Shown piece by piece: positions 41,557 to 50,954 of a stretch of 64,000 nt of DNA. The notes under the pieces were generated by a model. It saw only the letters and a list, made by a program, of their open reading frames with translations. It was not told the DNA's origin and did no database searches. Location: assembly GCA_934401725.1 (NCBI GenBank), contig CAKRSS010000005.1, forward strand, positions 1 to 64,000. The letters run 5' to 3'. Each line of letters begins with the position of its first letter. Position 1 is the first letter of the stretch. The position numbers and the translations under genes are program-made. The stretch is from an uncultured Eubacteriales bacterium (lineage in GTDB: Bacteria; Bacillota; Clostridia; Oscillospirales; CAG-272).

Positions 41557-44500
41557 TCAGTGTCCCGGCGTCGGGCGCGCGCTGCGACAGACGGCGCTGT
41601 ACTCGCAGTTGTCGCACTGCGAGCGTCCGTTGTGCCGCCGCGGCGCGGCCGACGCATTGCCGGAGCGCATTTTTTCGTTGATGATGCCGAGCGTCTTTGA
41701 AATCTCGCCGCACAGCTCGCCGAAGCCGTCGAGGGACAGCGTGTTGTCCTTGCCACGCGAGGTGCGCGGCGTTCCGAGAAAGGCGGGGTCGAGCGTGTCA
41801 TTCATGGCGAGCATGATGTCGCGCTCGCCGAGCAGCGGGCCGCTGCGCTTTATGTTCTCGATGGCGTAGCGGCGTATCTCCTCGGGGCTTATGTCGCGGT
41901 CGACCGTGATGAGTGGCAGGTTGGCCGAGAGATACAGCGCACCGGCTGGGTAAATATGCCCGTTCGGCGGGCAGCCGACGGCATCACGGAACTGCTCCGA
42001 GCCCGAGTTGCACAGTGTGAACAGATATAGCAGCAGCTGAAGGCCGAGTCCCTCGGCGACGTCGTCTGGCGAGTAGACCTTTTTGCCCGTCTTGTAGTCG
42101 ACGACGCGGATGTACACGTCGTCGCCACTGCGGAACAGGTCGACGCGGTCGACCACGCCGCGCAGCGGCAGCGCGTCGCCGGACGGAGTCGGGAAGCTGG
42201 CCGCCTCGGGGAAGGCCGGGTCGGAGCCGTCGACGGACAGTTCAAAGAAGGACGGCCGGAACAGGCTGTGCCGGAACTCGTCCATTATGTTGTATATCAG
42301 CACCATGGCGATGCGCTTGAGCCGCATGACGAGAAACGCCATGTGCCCCGCGCGGCGGTCGTCGTCTGGCATGAGGCGACGGGAGTAGTCCTCGATTATG
42401 CGGTCGGCGAGGCGCTCGACGGCCTCGTCGTCAAGTGAGGTATCGAGACTGCCCGTGGCGGTCGCCTCGCGCAGAAAGCACTCCATCACGTAGTGAATGA
42501 AGACGCCGACATTGGCGCTCGAAAAGTCGGCCGGGCCCGAGGTGCGCAGGCCTAAAACGTAGTCGCAGTAGTAACCGAAAGGGCACATGACGTAGCTCTC
42601 GAGTCGCGACTGCGACAGCGCCGCGCCGCCGAAAAGCGCGTCTCCGGTGTCGCGGCTGACGGTGCAGTCGGCGTCCGAGACGGGGATGTCGAGCGCGGCG
42701 AGACGCGGGGCAAGACCCGCGTCGCGGCTGAGTACGGCGCGCAGGGCGGCGGCCTCGTCGGTGTCGCCGAGCGAGGCGAGGTATTCGAGCGCCACCTCGG
42801 GCGACTGTATGAGCCCGAGCGGCGGCAGTGCGGCGACGTCGGTTACGGCGACTGCCGGAAGCAGCTCACGCACGCGCGATATGACGCGGGAGGGCTGACG
42901 CCGCGCGCCGTCGCAGGCGGCGGACGAGTAGGAGAGCAGCAGGCGCTCGGAGGGCGCGGTCAGCGCGCGGTAGGCGAAGAACAGCTCCTCCGCGGAGGCG
43001 ATGCCGGGGTCGGACTCGAGCTCAAGTCCGAGCGCGGACAGCCTGGCGCGGTCGGCAAAGCTGAACAGCCCCGATTCGTCCACCTCGGCGGGGAATTCGC
43101 CCTCACACAGCCCTATGACTATGACCATGCGCGGCGAGTCGGCGCGCAGCAGCGAGGCCGAGCCGACCGTCACCTCGTCGTGCCGCGTCGGGAGCGCGCC
43201 GACCTGCGCTTTGGCGAGCACTATGCGCAGCGCGGTCGCCAGCGTTTCGGTGTCGGGCGTCTCGTCGGCAAGCGCGGCGCTGACGCGGTCGAGCGAGTCG
43301 ATGTATATGTTGTAGAGCCGCAGCGTGTCGGAAGCAGCGCGGACGTTGCCCGCCTCGCTCTCACGCTCGGCCACAAGGTCGAGCGAGCGGCGGACGTTCA
43401 GCTCCTCGGTGTAGGCGTATATCGCGCGGCACATGCCGGCGGCGGAATCGGCGGCGTCAAGGCGGGCGAAAAGCGCCGTGAGCGGCGCTGTCAGACGCTC
43501 GCGCACCGAGTTCGCAGTGCGCAGAATGTCGGCGGCGCGCGGGCTGAGCTCGGTGACGTATCCGTCCGGATTCATGCTCCAGGCGCGCTCGAGAAACATC
43601 TTGCCGGTGATATTCCAGGTGGCGCAGTAGTCCTCAAACACATCACATTCCCGGTCAGAGAAGCCGCAAAGGCCGGTTTTTATCAGAGAAATGACATCGT
43701 TTTGCCGCCAGCCGCGGTTCTTGATGCTCAGCGCCGAGGTGATGAGTTTGAAGAGCGGCTTGGAGTCGAGCTCGGTGTGTTCGGAGATGAAATAGGGAAT
43801 GCGGTACTTGTCAAAGGCGGCGTCGATGATGCCGTTCCAGCGCGTGGCGTCGCGCGCGATGACGACGATGTCGCGGTAGCGCATACCGGCGCGCAGCGCC
43901 TCGCAGATGCGCGAGGCAGCCCACTGCGCCTCGGCGTAGGGTGTCGGTGCGCAGGCAATCTCGACGGGGGGGAAGTCTTTGACGGAGTCGTCCCCGCCGC
44001 GTGCGTCGGTGCCGAGACAGGCTTCAGGGGCAGCGCGGACATCAGTGTTGACACGTGGTTCGGAGTCAAGGCAGGCTTCATGGTTAACGCAGGTTTCGGA
44101 GTCGGTGCATGCATCCGGCTCGTCCGCAGACGGGGCCGCCGCGCTGTCCCAGAGGCAGCGCTCGATGACGGCAAGCTCGGGCGCGGCAAAGCGTCGGGGC
44201 GCGCCGAGACAGCGGACACTGTAGCCGCCGCGCGCGTCGGCCATACGGCGCAGGCGCGCCTCGGCCTGTGCGATGGAGGCGAAATGCACCCGCGTCGAGC
44301 CCGGCATCTCACAGCCGACCGTCACGACAAGGCTCGGCGCCTGCTTCATTATGTAGTCGATTATGCGGTACTCCTGACCGGTGTAGCTGGTGAAGGAGTC
44401 GATGTAAACCGCGCGGTCGGAAAAGAGACTGTGCGTCTCGAGCAGCTCGGCGAGGTGGGTGAGGTCGTCCGCGGCGTCGTCAAAGTCGGCGGAGAGCAGG

Positions 44501-45006
44501 TTGGCATAGGACGCCCAGACCAGCGCAATGTCGCGCATACGGCGACCGAGCGAGCTGTCACGCTCGAGCTTTTCTGCGGCGCGCTCGAGCGACTGCGGGC
44601 GAAAGCCCGCCGCCTTGAGCTCGCTTATCGTGCGCAGCATGAGGTCGGCGAGCGCCACGGCGCGCGAGTCGTTTGAGGCGACCTCGCCGTACTCCTCGAG
44701 CAGCGGCGCGACCTCGCGCAGCGTGCGCCACATGAGCAGCGACTTTGTGCCGCCGTCGGCGTAGTTATAGGTCAGCCCGCCGAAACGACGGCGGGCTATA
44801 TCAGCCAGACGCGTGAAGTTGACGACCTCAAAACTGAGCTGTGCCGAGGGCGGCAGCAGCGCCGTGAAGCGGCGCTCGACGGTGTAGGTCTGCTGCTCGG
44901 GGACGATCAGCCACACCCGCCGTCCGGCAGCAACGTCGGCGACGATGCCGTCGCGCACCTCCGCGGACTTGCCGCTGCCCGATATGCCGTAAATGAAATT
45001 TATCAT
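41557..45006 (-). CDS. addB: AddAB helicase-nuclease, subunit AddB
   Basis: A 1149-residue subunit with a defective-helicase-like body and a second nuclease. Walker A GISGSGKSAEV is at residue 8. The iron-sulfur cysteines are expected in CPFGYYCDYVLGL near 800 and the C-terminal CDNCEYSAVC near 1130. The nuclease core is RGVVDRVDLF then VDYKTGKK near 965-985. An insertion near residues 285-345 consists of imperfect repeats with the words DSE.CVN and EACL, unusual for the family. It follows an unknown membrane-protein gene by 11 bases and precedes addA. Confidence 0.95.
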   Translation of the reverse strand: MINFIYGISGSGKSAEVRDGIVADVAAGRRVWLIVPEQQTYTVERRFTALLPPSAQLSFEVVNFTRLADIARRRFGGLTYNYADGGTKSLLMWRTLREVAPLLEEYGEVASNDSRAVALADLMLRTISELKAAGFRPQSLERAAEKLERDSSLGRRMRDIALVWASYANLLSADFDDAADDLTHLAELLETHSLFSDRAVYIDSFTSYTGQEYRIIDYIMKQAPSLVVTVGCEMPGSTRVHFASIAQAEARLRRMADARGGYSVRCLGAPRRFAAPELAVIERCLWDSAAAPSADEPDACTDSETCVNHEACLDSEPRVNTDVRAAPEACLGTDARGGDDSVKDFPPVEIACAPTPYAEAQWAASRICEALRAGMRYRDIVVIARDATRWNGIIDAAFDKYRIPYFISEHTELDSKPLFKLITSALSIKNRGWRQNDVISLIKTGLCGFSDRECDVFEDYCATWNITGKMFLERAWSMNPDGYVTELSPRAADILRTANSVRERLTAPLTALFARLDAADSAAGMCRAIYAYTEELNVRRSLDLVAERESEAGNVRAASDTLRLYNIYIDSLDRVSAALADETPDTETLATALRIVLAKAQVGALPTRHDEVTVGSASLLRADSPRMVIVIGLCEGEFPAEVDESGLFSFADRARLSALGLELESDPGIASAEELFFAYRALTAPSERLLLSYSSAACDGARRQPSRVISRVRELLPAVAVTDVAALPPLGLIQSPEVALEYLASLGDTDEAAALRAVLSRDAGLAPRLAALDIPVSDADCTVSRDTGDALFGGAALSQSRLESYVMCPFGYYCDYVLGLRTSGPADFSSANVGVFIHYVMECFLREATATGSLDTSLDDEAVERLADRIIEDYSRRLMPDDDRRAGHMAFLVMRLKRIAMVLIYNIMDEFRHSLFRPSFFELSVDGSDPAFPEAASFPTPSGDALPLRGVVDRVDLFRSGDDVYIRVVDYKTGKKVYSPDDVAEGLGLQLLLYLFTLCNSGSEQFRDAVGCPPNGHIYPAGALYLSANLPLITVDRDISPEEIRRYAIENIKRSGPLLGERDIMLAMNDTLDPAFLGTPRTSRGKDNTLSLDGFGELCGEISKTLGIINEKMRSGNASAAPRRHNGRSQCDNCEYSAVCRSARPTPGH

Positions 45007-45017
45007 TGCAGCCTCCT

Positions 45018-45755
45018 TCAGAATATTACAGAAACCCGCTCGGACATGTCACAAAGCACGCAACGGCGGAGTAAAAAATAGTAGAATTTACGGATATAAA
45101 ACACGTTTTCCTCGACGTTGCGCGCCATGAAGAACATGTGTCGCTCTCCGAAAATGCAGGACGAAACAGTGTGCGGCGACACCACGAATATGACGTTGCT
45201 CCGGCTCGCCGCCAGTCCATCGACCGTGGCGTGCATGACCGAGCCATAGCCGGGCGCGGGCGATGAGGTGGGGAAGAATATAAACACGCGCTTGTCCTGC
45301 AGTTCCTCGCGCAAATAGCGGTTGAGCGCGCGCCCGCGGGTCAGCGCCGCGATGAGCGTGCCGACGAGCATGGCGAGCATGGCGGGAATCATGACTATGA
45401 ATATCGTCGAGGCGACGAGCAGTATTGCGCTGGTCTCGATGATGGCGATTATCTGAGCCGCCGCGTGAAAGGCGAACGAGAGAAAGCGGAAGCGGCGGAA
45501 ACAGGCCATAATTCGCGTCCATATGCGGTAGGGCGACGACTGGCAGAGCGAGAGATAGAGGTACTTCGGATAGTTTGATATGCTGACGATGCGGCTATCG
45601 TGCGTCATGGAGGCGAGAAGCGCGGTCTCGGGCGTGCCGGGGTGACGGTCGGAGACACCTGCGGAGTCGGCATAGTGGCGCAGACGACGGTTTTCGCGCC
45701 GCAGTCGGCGTATTTCATTGCGTTGCTCAAAAATGATGCGCTCCTCAGCCTTCAT
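45018..45755 (-). CDS. Conserved-looking membrane protein of unknown function
   Basis: A 245-residue protein that I do not recognise. A basic, probable coiled-coil N-terminus (residues 4-27, RRLRRENRRLRHY) is followed by a hydrophilic stretch and two strong hydrophobic segments (about 93-145: AAAQIIAIIETSAILLVAST, IVMIPAMLAMLVGTLIAALT). The C-terminal region (about 155-245) has beta-strand-like pieces such as KRVFIFFPTS and SNVIFVVSPH, which hint at a glycosyltransferase or nucleotide-binding fold but give no clear motif. Its start overlaps the upstream Fe-S gene by 11 bases and addB follows after 11 bases, so it belongs to the addBA operon. Confidence 0.65.
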   Translation of the reverse strand: MKAEERIIFEQRNEIRRLRRENRRLRHYADSAGVSDRHPGTPETALLASMTHDSRIVSISNYPKYLYLSLCQSSPYRIWTRIMACFRRFRFLSFAFHAAAQIIAIIETSAILLVASTIFIVMIPAMLAMLVGTLIAALTRGRALNRYLREELQDKRVFIFFPTSSPAPGYGSVMHATVDGLAASRSNVIFVVSPHTVSSCIFGERHMFFMARNVEENVFYIRKFYYFLLRRCVLCDMSERVSVIF

Positions 45756-46575
45756 GCTTATCCTCCAGTATGGCGAGATTTCTCATAATGACGCCGCGCC
45801 CACGCCAGCTGTATGCGCGCAGGGCGAATTCCTCGTCGTCCATGGCGGCGACGGTCTCGGAGGTGAGGTGAACCTCCTGCCGCTCATAGAAAAAGGGGAT
45901 GGGCGTGTATATACTGCCGCGCGCCAGCGCCGCGTGGGTGTGCGGGCAGACCTCGGTGCATATGTCGCAGCCCCAGGCCGTGTTGTAGCGGCGGATGGCG
46001 GCTCTGTCCTCGTCGCCGAGCTCACCCTTGCGCTGCGTCAGCTCGGAGAGACAGGCGGAAAAGTGATAGGGGCAGGCGCGGCGGCAGGAGCCGCAGCTCT
46101 CGCATTTTTTTATCTCGTGCGGGACGGCGTCCGTCGGCGCGTCGGTGATAATCTCGGCGAGGAATATGTAGGAGGAGTAGTCATCTGTAATCACAAGGCC
46201 GTTATCTCCCAGTATTCCGAGACCGGAAATCGCGGCGGCGTGACGTTCATCAATGGGCGAATGGTCGGCAAAGACGGCAAAGCGGTTACCGGGAAACGCC
46301 GCGGTGAGGCGCGGCAGCACCCGCGCGGAAAGCTCTTTAACATAGGCGTGATAGTCGCGCCCCCAGGCGTAGCAGGATATGTTCGGCTCACCGGTGTGGC
46401 GGACGTAGTAGGGAATGGCGAAGCACCAGACAGTGCCCTCAAAGACTCCGTCGCGCTCCGCGATTCCGGCACGCTCGAGCAGATACCGGCGCGTGACGCG
46501 GCAGTCCGCGAGCGGGACTGGCGAGACGAGATATATTTTTTCTTCGGCAAGAATCGATCTGATAGTTTGTTCCAT
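45745..46575 (-). CDS. QueG-like 4Fe-4S double-cluster protein (short form)
   Basis: A 276-residue protein with two [4Fe-4S] motifs, CESCGSCRRACP near residue 180 and CDICTEVCP near 225, and the block ADHSPIDERHAAAISGLGILG near residue 105. The latter matches the substrate-side block of epoxyqueuosine reductase, with its catalytic Asp. QueG makes queuosine at tRNA wobble positions using cobalamin. This protein lacks the C-terminal HEAT repeats and is about 100 residues shorter than Bacillus QueG, so it may be a short-form reductase or a paralogue. First gene of the operon running into addBA. It has a good promoter at 46618-46646. Confidence 0.78.
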   Translation of the reverse strand: MEQTIRSILAEEKIYLVSPVPLADCRVTRRYLLERAGIAERDGVFEGTVWCFAIPYYVRHTGEPNISCYAWGRDYHAYVKELSARVLPRLTAAFPGNRFAVFADHSPIDERHAAAISGLGILGDNGLVITDDYSSYIFLAEIITDAPTDAVPHEIKKCESCGSCRRACPYHFSACLSELTQRKGELGDEDRAAIRRYNTAWGCDICTEVCPHTHAALARGSIYTPIPFFYERQEVHLTSETVAAMDDEEFALRAYSWRGRGVIMRNLAILEDKHEG

Positions 46576-46617
46576 TTTGGCTCCATGAGCTCGGCAGTAC
46601 GAGAATTTTCACATTTT

Positions 46618-46646
46618 ATTATATCAAATTTTCGCGCGAATTACAA
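46618..46646 (-). promoter_or_regulatory. Predicted promoter of the QueG-like/addBA operon
   Basis: On the minus strand TTGTAA (46646-46641) and TATAAT (46623-46618), 17 bases apart, about 45 bases before the ATG at 46575. Confidence 0.7.
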
Positions 46647-46724
46647 TCCCGGCGCGACATTTTTTGTTTTTTTGCCGTTCAGAAGGTTTTCTGTTTATTT
46701 CAGCGACTTTTTCAATAACCGTCA

Positions 46725-46752
46725 TTGAATGTTCACATACGACGGATATAAT
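46725..46752 (+). promoter_or_regulatory. Predicted promoter of the HtrA-like protease
   Basis: TTGAAT (46725-46730) and TATAAT (46747-46752), 16 bases apart, giving a leader of about 80 bases before the ATG at 46840. Confidence 0.65.
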
Positions 46753-46839
46753 GACAACAGTCAAGGTTGGAAATGGTGCCCCACCCGCTTCATGACAAGC
46801 ACGCGGGTGTACGATTCCTAAGAAAGGAAATGATGAGTT

Positions 46840-48315
46840 ATGGAAGAGAAGAACAACAGTATGAACGAAGAAAACCGCCCGCAGAACGGTCAGTACGTCT
46901 ACACGGTAGGCTCCGGAGACGGCAGCGCGCCGGGGCAGGATCACCGCAGCGGCGAGTATTCCTTCAAGGGCGGCGACAGTATACCTGAGTACCGCTATAC
47001 CTATACCAATCAGTCGGCATCGGGCTCCGGCGATGGCGACACCAAAAAGGCAGGCAAGACAAAAGTAAAAAAGGAACGTCCTCCCAAGCGTCCGCACGGC
47101 GCGCATACGGCTGTCATCGTGGCGCTGGTGGTGCTCGCGGCGCTGCTTATGTGCACGCTGGCCGGAATCGGCGGCGCTATGATAGTGCGTCTGCACGAAG
47201 CGGCTGACGGCAATCATCCCTCCACCTCCTCCACGCCCGGCGGCGACAGCATCAAGACGCCGAGCGATACGACGGGCGAAAAGCTGTCCGAGTTACCGCA
47301 GGGCGGCGCTGACGTCGTCATAGTCAAGAACGACGACTCGGTGACGGTCAAGACCGTTACCGGCAAAATCGGCGACGACGCGCTGACCATCCCCGACGTT
47401 GTGGCGCTGGTCAAGGACAGCGTGGTCGAGATATTCACCGAGAAGCGCGCGTATAACGGCTGGTACGTCAGCAGCGGCGCGGGAAGCGGTGTTATCATCG
47501 GCAAGAGCGACGACGGCAAGCGCGCCTATGTCGTCACAAACAATCACGTTATCGACGAGGCGGACACCATCAACGTCCGTCTGACAAATGGTGAGAAATA
47601 CACCGCGACGCTTATAGGCACGGACTCCGTGACCGATATCGCGGTGGTTTCCATCGAAATTGAGGCTGACTTCTCGGTTGCAGAACTGGGCTCGAGCGCC
47701 GGGCTTGTGGTCGGCGAATCTGTAATCGCCATCGGCAACCCGCTCGGCGAGTTGGGCGGCACTGTCACCACGGGAATCATAAGCGCGCTGGCGCGCGAGG
47801 TGTCCATCGACAATAACCAGATGGTTCTGCTTCAGACCAACGCAGCCGTCAACCCCGGCAACTCGGGCGGCGGGCTGTTCAATATGAAGGGTGAGCTCGT
47901 CGGCGTGGTCAACGCCAAGTCGAGCGGTACGGGCATCGAAAACATCGGCTTTGCCATCCCGGTCGACACGGCCTACCCGATAATAGTCGAGCTGATAAAG
48001 TACGGCTACGTTACCGGCCGTCCTACGGCGGGTCTGACGCTGGTCGACATCACCGACCGCTTCACTGCCATGTATTACGGACTTGACAGCCTCGGCGTTT
48101 ACGTTACCGAGTCCAAGTTTACGGACGAGATAAAGAACGGCGACCGCATCGTCTCGGTCAACGGCACCAAGGTGTCGAGCGAGGCTGAGGTCAAGAGCAT
48201 ACTCGGCGACCTCAAGGTCGGCGACAAGGTGACCTTCACCGTCGCGCGCAAGAGCGGACAGTTCGACGTTCCGGTCACGCTGCGCGAGGACGTGCCCGAG
48301 AAAACAGCTGAATAA
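46840..48315 (+). CDS. HtrA/DegP-like membrane-anchored serine protease (S1C)
   Basis: A 491-residue envelope quality-control protease. A disordered cytoplasmic N-terminus of about 85 residues leads to one membrane segment (about 88-112). A Ser/Thr-rich linker is followed by the trypsin-like domain with the triad H236 (TNNHVIDE), D266 (TDIAVVSI) and S342 (GNSGGGLF), then a PDZ domain (about 395-485, LGVYVTESKF..GDRIVSVNG). All catalytic residues are intact. AAAGGA stands 11 bases before the ATG at 46840. It has its own promoter. The two-component operon that follows may respond to envelope stress, but no shared control is shown. Confidence 0.93.
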   Translation: MEEKNNSMNEENRPQNGQYVYTVGSGDGSAPGQDHRSGEYSFKGGDSIPEYRYTYTNQSASGSGDGDTKKAGKTKVKKERPPKRPHGAHTAVIVALVVLAALLMCTLAGIGGAMIVRLHEAADGNHPSTSSTPGGDSIKTPSDTTGEKLSELPQGGADVVIVKNDDSVTVKTVTGKIGDDALTIPDVVALVKDSVVEIFTEKRAYNGWYVSSGAGSGVIIGKSDDGKRAYVVTNNHVIDEADTINVRLTNGEKYTATLIGTDSVTDIAVVSIEIEADFSVAELGSSAGLVVGESVIAIGNPLGELGGTVTTGIISALAREVSIDNNQMVLLQTNAAVNPGNSGGGLFNMKGELVGVVNAKSSGTGIENIGFAIPVDTAYPIIVELIKYGYVTGRPTAGLTLVDITDRFTAMYYGLDSLGVYVTESKFTDEIKNGDRIVSVNGTKVSSEAEVKSILGDLKVGDKVTFTVARKSGQFDVPVTLREDVPEKTAE

Positions 48316-48328
48316 GGATATTTTCGGG

Positions 48329-48365
48329 ATATGCCGCCGGCGCAGTTTTAAGGTCGGCGGCATAT
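48329..48365 (+). terminator. Hairpin downstream of the protease gene
   Basis: An 11-bp stem ATATGCCGCCG/CGGCGGCATAT with a 15-base loop, 14 bases after the stop. There is no clear U run, so it may be a weak terminator or an RNA-stabilising stem. Confidence 0.45.
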
Positions 48366-48386
48366 GTCGCATAATCGCATAAAAAA

Positions 48387-48418
48387 GTGTTGAAAATAAC
48401 ACGAAAGTGTTATATAAT
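48387..48418 (+). promoter_or_regulatory. Two-component operon promoter with three alternating half-sites
   Basis: TTGAAA (48390-48395) and TATAAT (48413-48418), 17 bases apart. The spacer is almost wholly a perfect inverted repeat, ATAACAC-GAAA-GTGTTAT (48396-48413). A further GTGTT at 48387-48391 makes a third half-site, in the order GTGTT, AACAC, GTGTT. The two direct GTGTT copies are 20 bases apart. Likely an operator bound by a repressor or by the response regulator itself. Confidence 0.7.
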
Positions 48419-48446
48419 AAAGTAACGACAATATGGAGGAATTGAT

Positions 48447-49139
48447 ATGTACAACATTCTCGTTGTTGACGATGAGGCGCGCATACGCACCATAATCAAA
48501 AAGTACGCCGAATTTGAGGGACATAACGTGACCGAGGCCAGCGACGGCATGGAGGCCGTCAGCATGTGCCGCCGGACAAAGTTCGATATTATCATCATGG
48601 ACATAATGATGCCCGAGCTTGACGGTTTCTCGGCCTGCCGCGAAATACGCAAGACGTCGCAGACGCCGATAATAATGCTGTCGGCGCGCGGCGAGGAATA
48701 TGACAAGATAAACGGCTTCGAGCTGGGCATAGACGACTATGTGGTCAAGCCCTTCTCACCCAAGGAGCTCATGCTCCGTGTCGACGCCGTTATGAAGCGC
48801 GCGGCGCGCGGAAACGCGCCCGAGGCCGAGCACAAGAACCAGGTCATAGAGCTGGACGGCGGCGGTCTCAAGGCCGACCTCACCGCGCGGCTCGTATACA
48901 TCGACGGCGAGCGTGTGGACATGTCTCCCAAGGAGTACGACCTGTTTTTCTACATGCTCACTAACCGCAACATAGCGCTCTCGCGCGAAAAGCTGATAAG
49001 CGAGGTCTGGGGCTACGACTTCTACGGCGATGCCCGCACGCTCGACACGCACGTCAAGCTACTGCGCAAGAGTCTCGGAAGGTACGCAAAGTACATTGTA
49101 ACGCTCCGCGGCGTCGGCTACCGCTTTGAGGAGGCGTGA
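48447..49139 (+). CDS. OmpR/PhoB family response regulator
   Basis: A 230-residue regulator. The receiver domain (1-120) has the acidic pocket VVDDE, the phosphate-accepting D52 in MDIMMPELDG and K101 in VVKPFSP. The C-terminal winged helix (about 130-228) ends VKLLRKSLGRYAKYIVTLRG..GYRFEE. All residues needed for phosphorylation are present. Its stop overlaps the kinase start (GTGA). The promoter carries inverted repeats consistent with autoregulation. Confidence 0.95.
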   Translation: MYNILVVDDEARIRTIIKKYAEFEGHNVTEASDGMEAVSMCRRTKFDIIIMDIMMPELDGFSACREIRKTSQTPIIMLSARGEEYDKINGFELGIDDYVVKPFSPKELMLRVDAVMKRAARGNAPEAEHKNQVIELDGGGLKADLTARLVYIDGERVDMSPKEYDLFFYMLTNRNIALSREKLISEVWGYDFYGDARTLDTHVKLLRKSLGRYAKYIVTLRGVGYRFEEA

Positions 49140-50938
49140 CGTCACGTATGAAGCGTGAGTCGGATTCCCACAGCGACTCCCGATGCGGGGAGCAGAGCGA
49201 AGCGCAGGACAAAAGGGCTTTGTCGGAAAAGCGGGAGAAGCAGGAAAAGCCGGGTAAGCATGAGCGCAGGAAGCGTCGGGATTCAGGTAAGCACGGCGGA
49301 CATAGCGGTCGCGGCGGTCGCCGTCGCTGGCGCAATGTCAGCATACGCTGGAAGATGTTTTTTCTGCTGACCTTGTTCATTATGTTTACACTGATCGTGG
49401 TATGGCTTTTTCAGGTCAAGCTGGCTGGCGTTTTCTATCAGAACGTCCGCGAGAGGGAGCTGATACGGCTGGCGGACGTCATAGAGGGCGTTGTCGACGA
49501 CCCGGACAGCGACAGCAAGGTGTACTCCTACGCCGTAGATGCCAACGTCTGCGTCCGCATAATGCGGATTGACAGCTCGGGCGACCGGATTATGGCGTAC
49601 GAGCGGCTGTCCGTCGATGTGGCGGAGGACTGCGTGCTGCACCACATCACAAACAAATACCTTTCGCATCTTTATTACTGCGCAATGGCCGACGGCGACT
49701 ACACCGACCGCATGACGCGGCAGCAGCTGTACGACGCGGGGTACTTCTACTCACGCTTCTCGCTTTCCGACGGTGACAACCGTCCGGAGGGAACCGAGGG
49801 CGCGAGGGAGAGCATGATATACGTCCGCATGATGGAAAATGCGGAGGGCGAGCGCTTTGCCGTCATGCTCAACACCGAAATGACGCCTATGGGCTCGGTC
49901 GTCAGCATGATGACGACGCAGTATGTCTGGGTGGTCGAGGCGCTGTTGCTCGGCGCGCTGTTTCTGGCTGTCGTGCTCTCGCGCCTCATCTCGGCGCCTA
50001 TAGAGCGCATGAACGAGTCGGCGAAGCAGCTGGCCGCGGGGTATTACGACGTCCATTTCTCGGGTGACGGCTTCCGCGAGACGAGGGAGCTTGCCGAGAC
50101 GCTGAACTATGCCGCCGAGGAGCTGTCCAAGACCGACCGGCTGCAAAAGGAGCTCATCGCCAACATCTCGCACGACCTGCGCACTCCGCTGACCATGATA
50201 ACGGGCTACAGCGAGGTCATGCGCGACATCCCCGGCGAGAACACGCCGGAGAACGTCCAGGTTATAATCGACGAGGCCAACCGCCTGAGCGAGCTTGTCA
50301 GCTCGCTGCTAGATCTCTCAAAATTGCAGGCCGGGGCGAGCAAGCCCGATATTGCCCGCTTTGATCTGACCGAGACCGTCCGCGCGGCAATGCACCGCTA
50401 CGCCAAGCTGACGGAGCATTACGGCTACCGCATCGAGTTTTATTCGAACGGAAGCGCCATGGTCGAGGCCGACCGCGGCATGATACTCCAGGTGCTCTAC
50501 AACCTGATAAACAATGCCATCAACTACATCGGCGAGGACAAGCGCGTCATCGTCACGCAGACGGTGCACGACGGGCTGGTTCGCATATCCGTCGCCGACC
50601 ATGGCGAGGGCATCGACCCCGAGCACCTGCCGCTCATCTGGGAGCGCTATTACAAGGAAGACAAGGTGCACCGCCGCGCGACGGTGGGTACCGGTATCGG
50701 TCTTTCCATCGTGCGCAACGTTCTGGAGGCGCACGGAGCCGGTTACGGCGTTGACAGCACGCCCGGCGAGGGCAGCTGCTTCTGGTTCGAGCTTAAGGTC
50801 GCGCCCCATGACAGCGGCGGCGATATGAACGACGCGGCGGACGACGCGGACAACACCGAAAACGGTACCGAAAAAAACACCGGGCACGGCGGCGGCTCCG
50901 AAAACCCATCCGGCGGGAATGATTCCGCCGACAGCTGA
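49136..50938 (+). CDS. Sensor histidine kinase
   Basis: A 600-residue kinase. A strongly basic N-terminus of about 70 residues precedes two membrane segments (about 78-98 and 260-285), which flank an extracytoplasmic sensor domain of about 160 residues. A HAMP linker (about 287-335) leads to the dimerisation domain with H346 in ISHDLRTPL. The ATPase domain has the N box NLINNAINYI, G1 DHGEGID and G2 GTGIGLSIV. A disordered, Asn/Asp-rich tail follows. The GTG at 49136 is favoured by the overlap with the regulator and by GAGGAG just upstream; an ATG four codons on is possible. The signal is unknown. Confidence 0.93.
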   Translation: MTSRMKRESDSHSDSRCGEQSEAQDKRALSEKREKQEKPGKHERRKRRDSGKHGGHSGRGGRRRWRNVSIRWKMFFLLTLFIMFTLIVVWLFQVKLAGVFYQNVRERELIRLADVIEGVVDDPDSDSKVYSYAVDANVCVRIMRIDSSGDRIMAYERLSVDVAEDCVLHHITNKYLSHLYYCAMADGDYTDRMTRQQLYDAGYFYSRFSLSDGDNRPEGTEGARESMIYVRMMENAEGERFAVMLNTEMTPMGSVVSMMTTQYVWVVEALLLGALFLAVVLSRLISAPIERMNESAKQLAAGYYDVHFSGDGFRETRELAETLNYAAEELSKTDRLQKELIANISHDLRTPLTMITGYSEVMRDIPGENTPENVQVIIDEANRLSELVSSLLDLSKLQAGASKPDIARFDLTETVRAAMHRYAKLTEHYGYRIEFYSNGSAMVEADRGMILQVLYNLINNAINYIGEDKRVIVTQTVHDGLVRISVADHGEGIDPEHLPLIWERYYKEDKVHRRATVGTGIGLSIVRNVLEAHGAGYGVDSTPGEGSCFWFELKVAPHDSGGDMNDAADDADNTENGTEKNTGHGGGSENPSGGNDSADS

Positions 50939-50954
50939 GAGGAATTAATTTACA

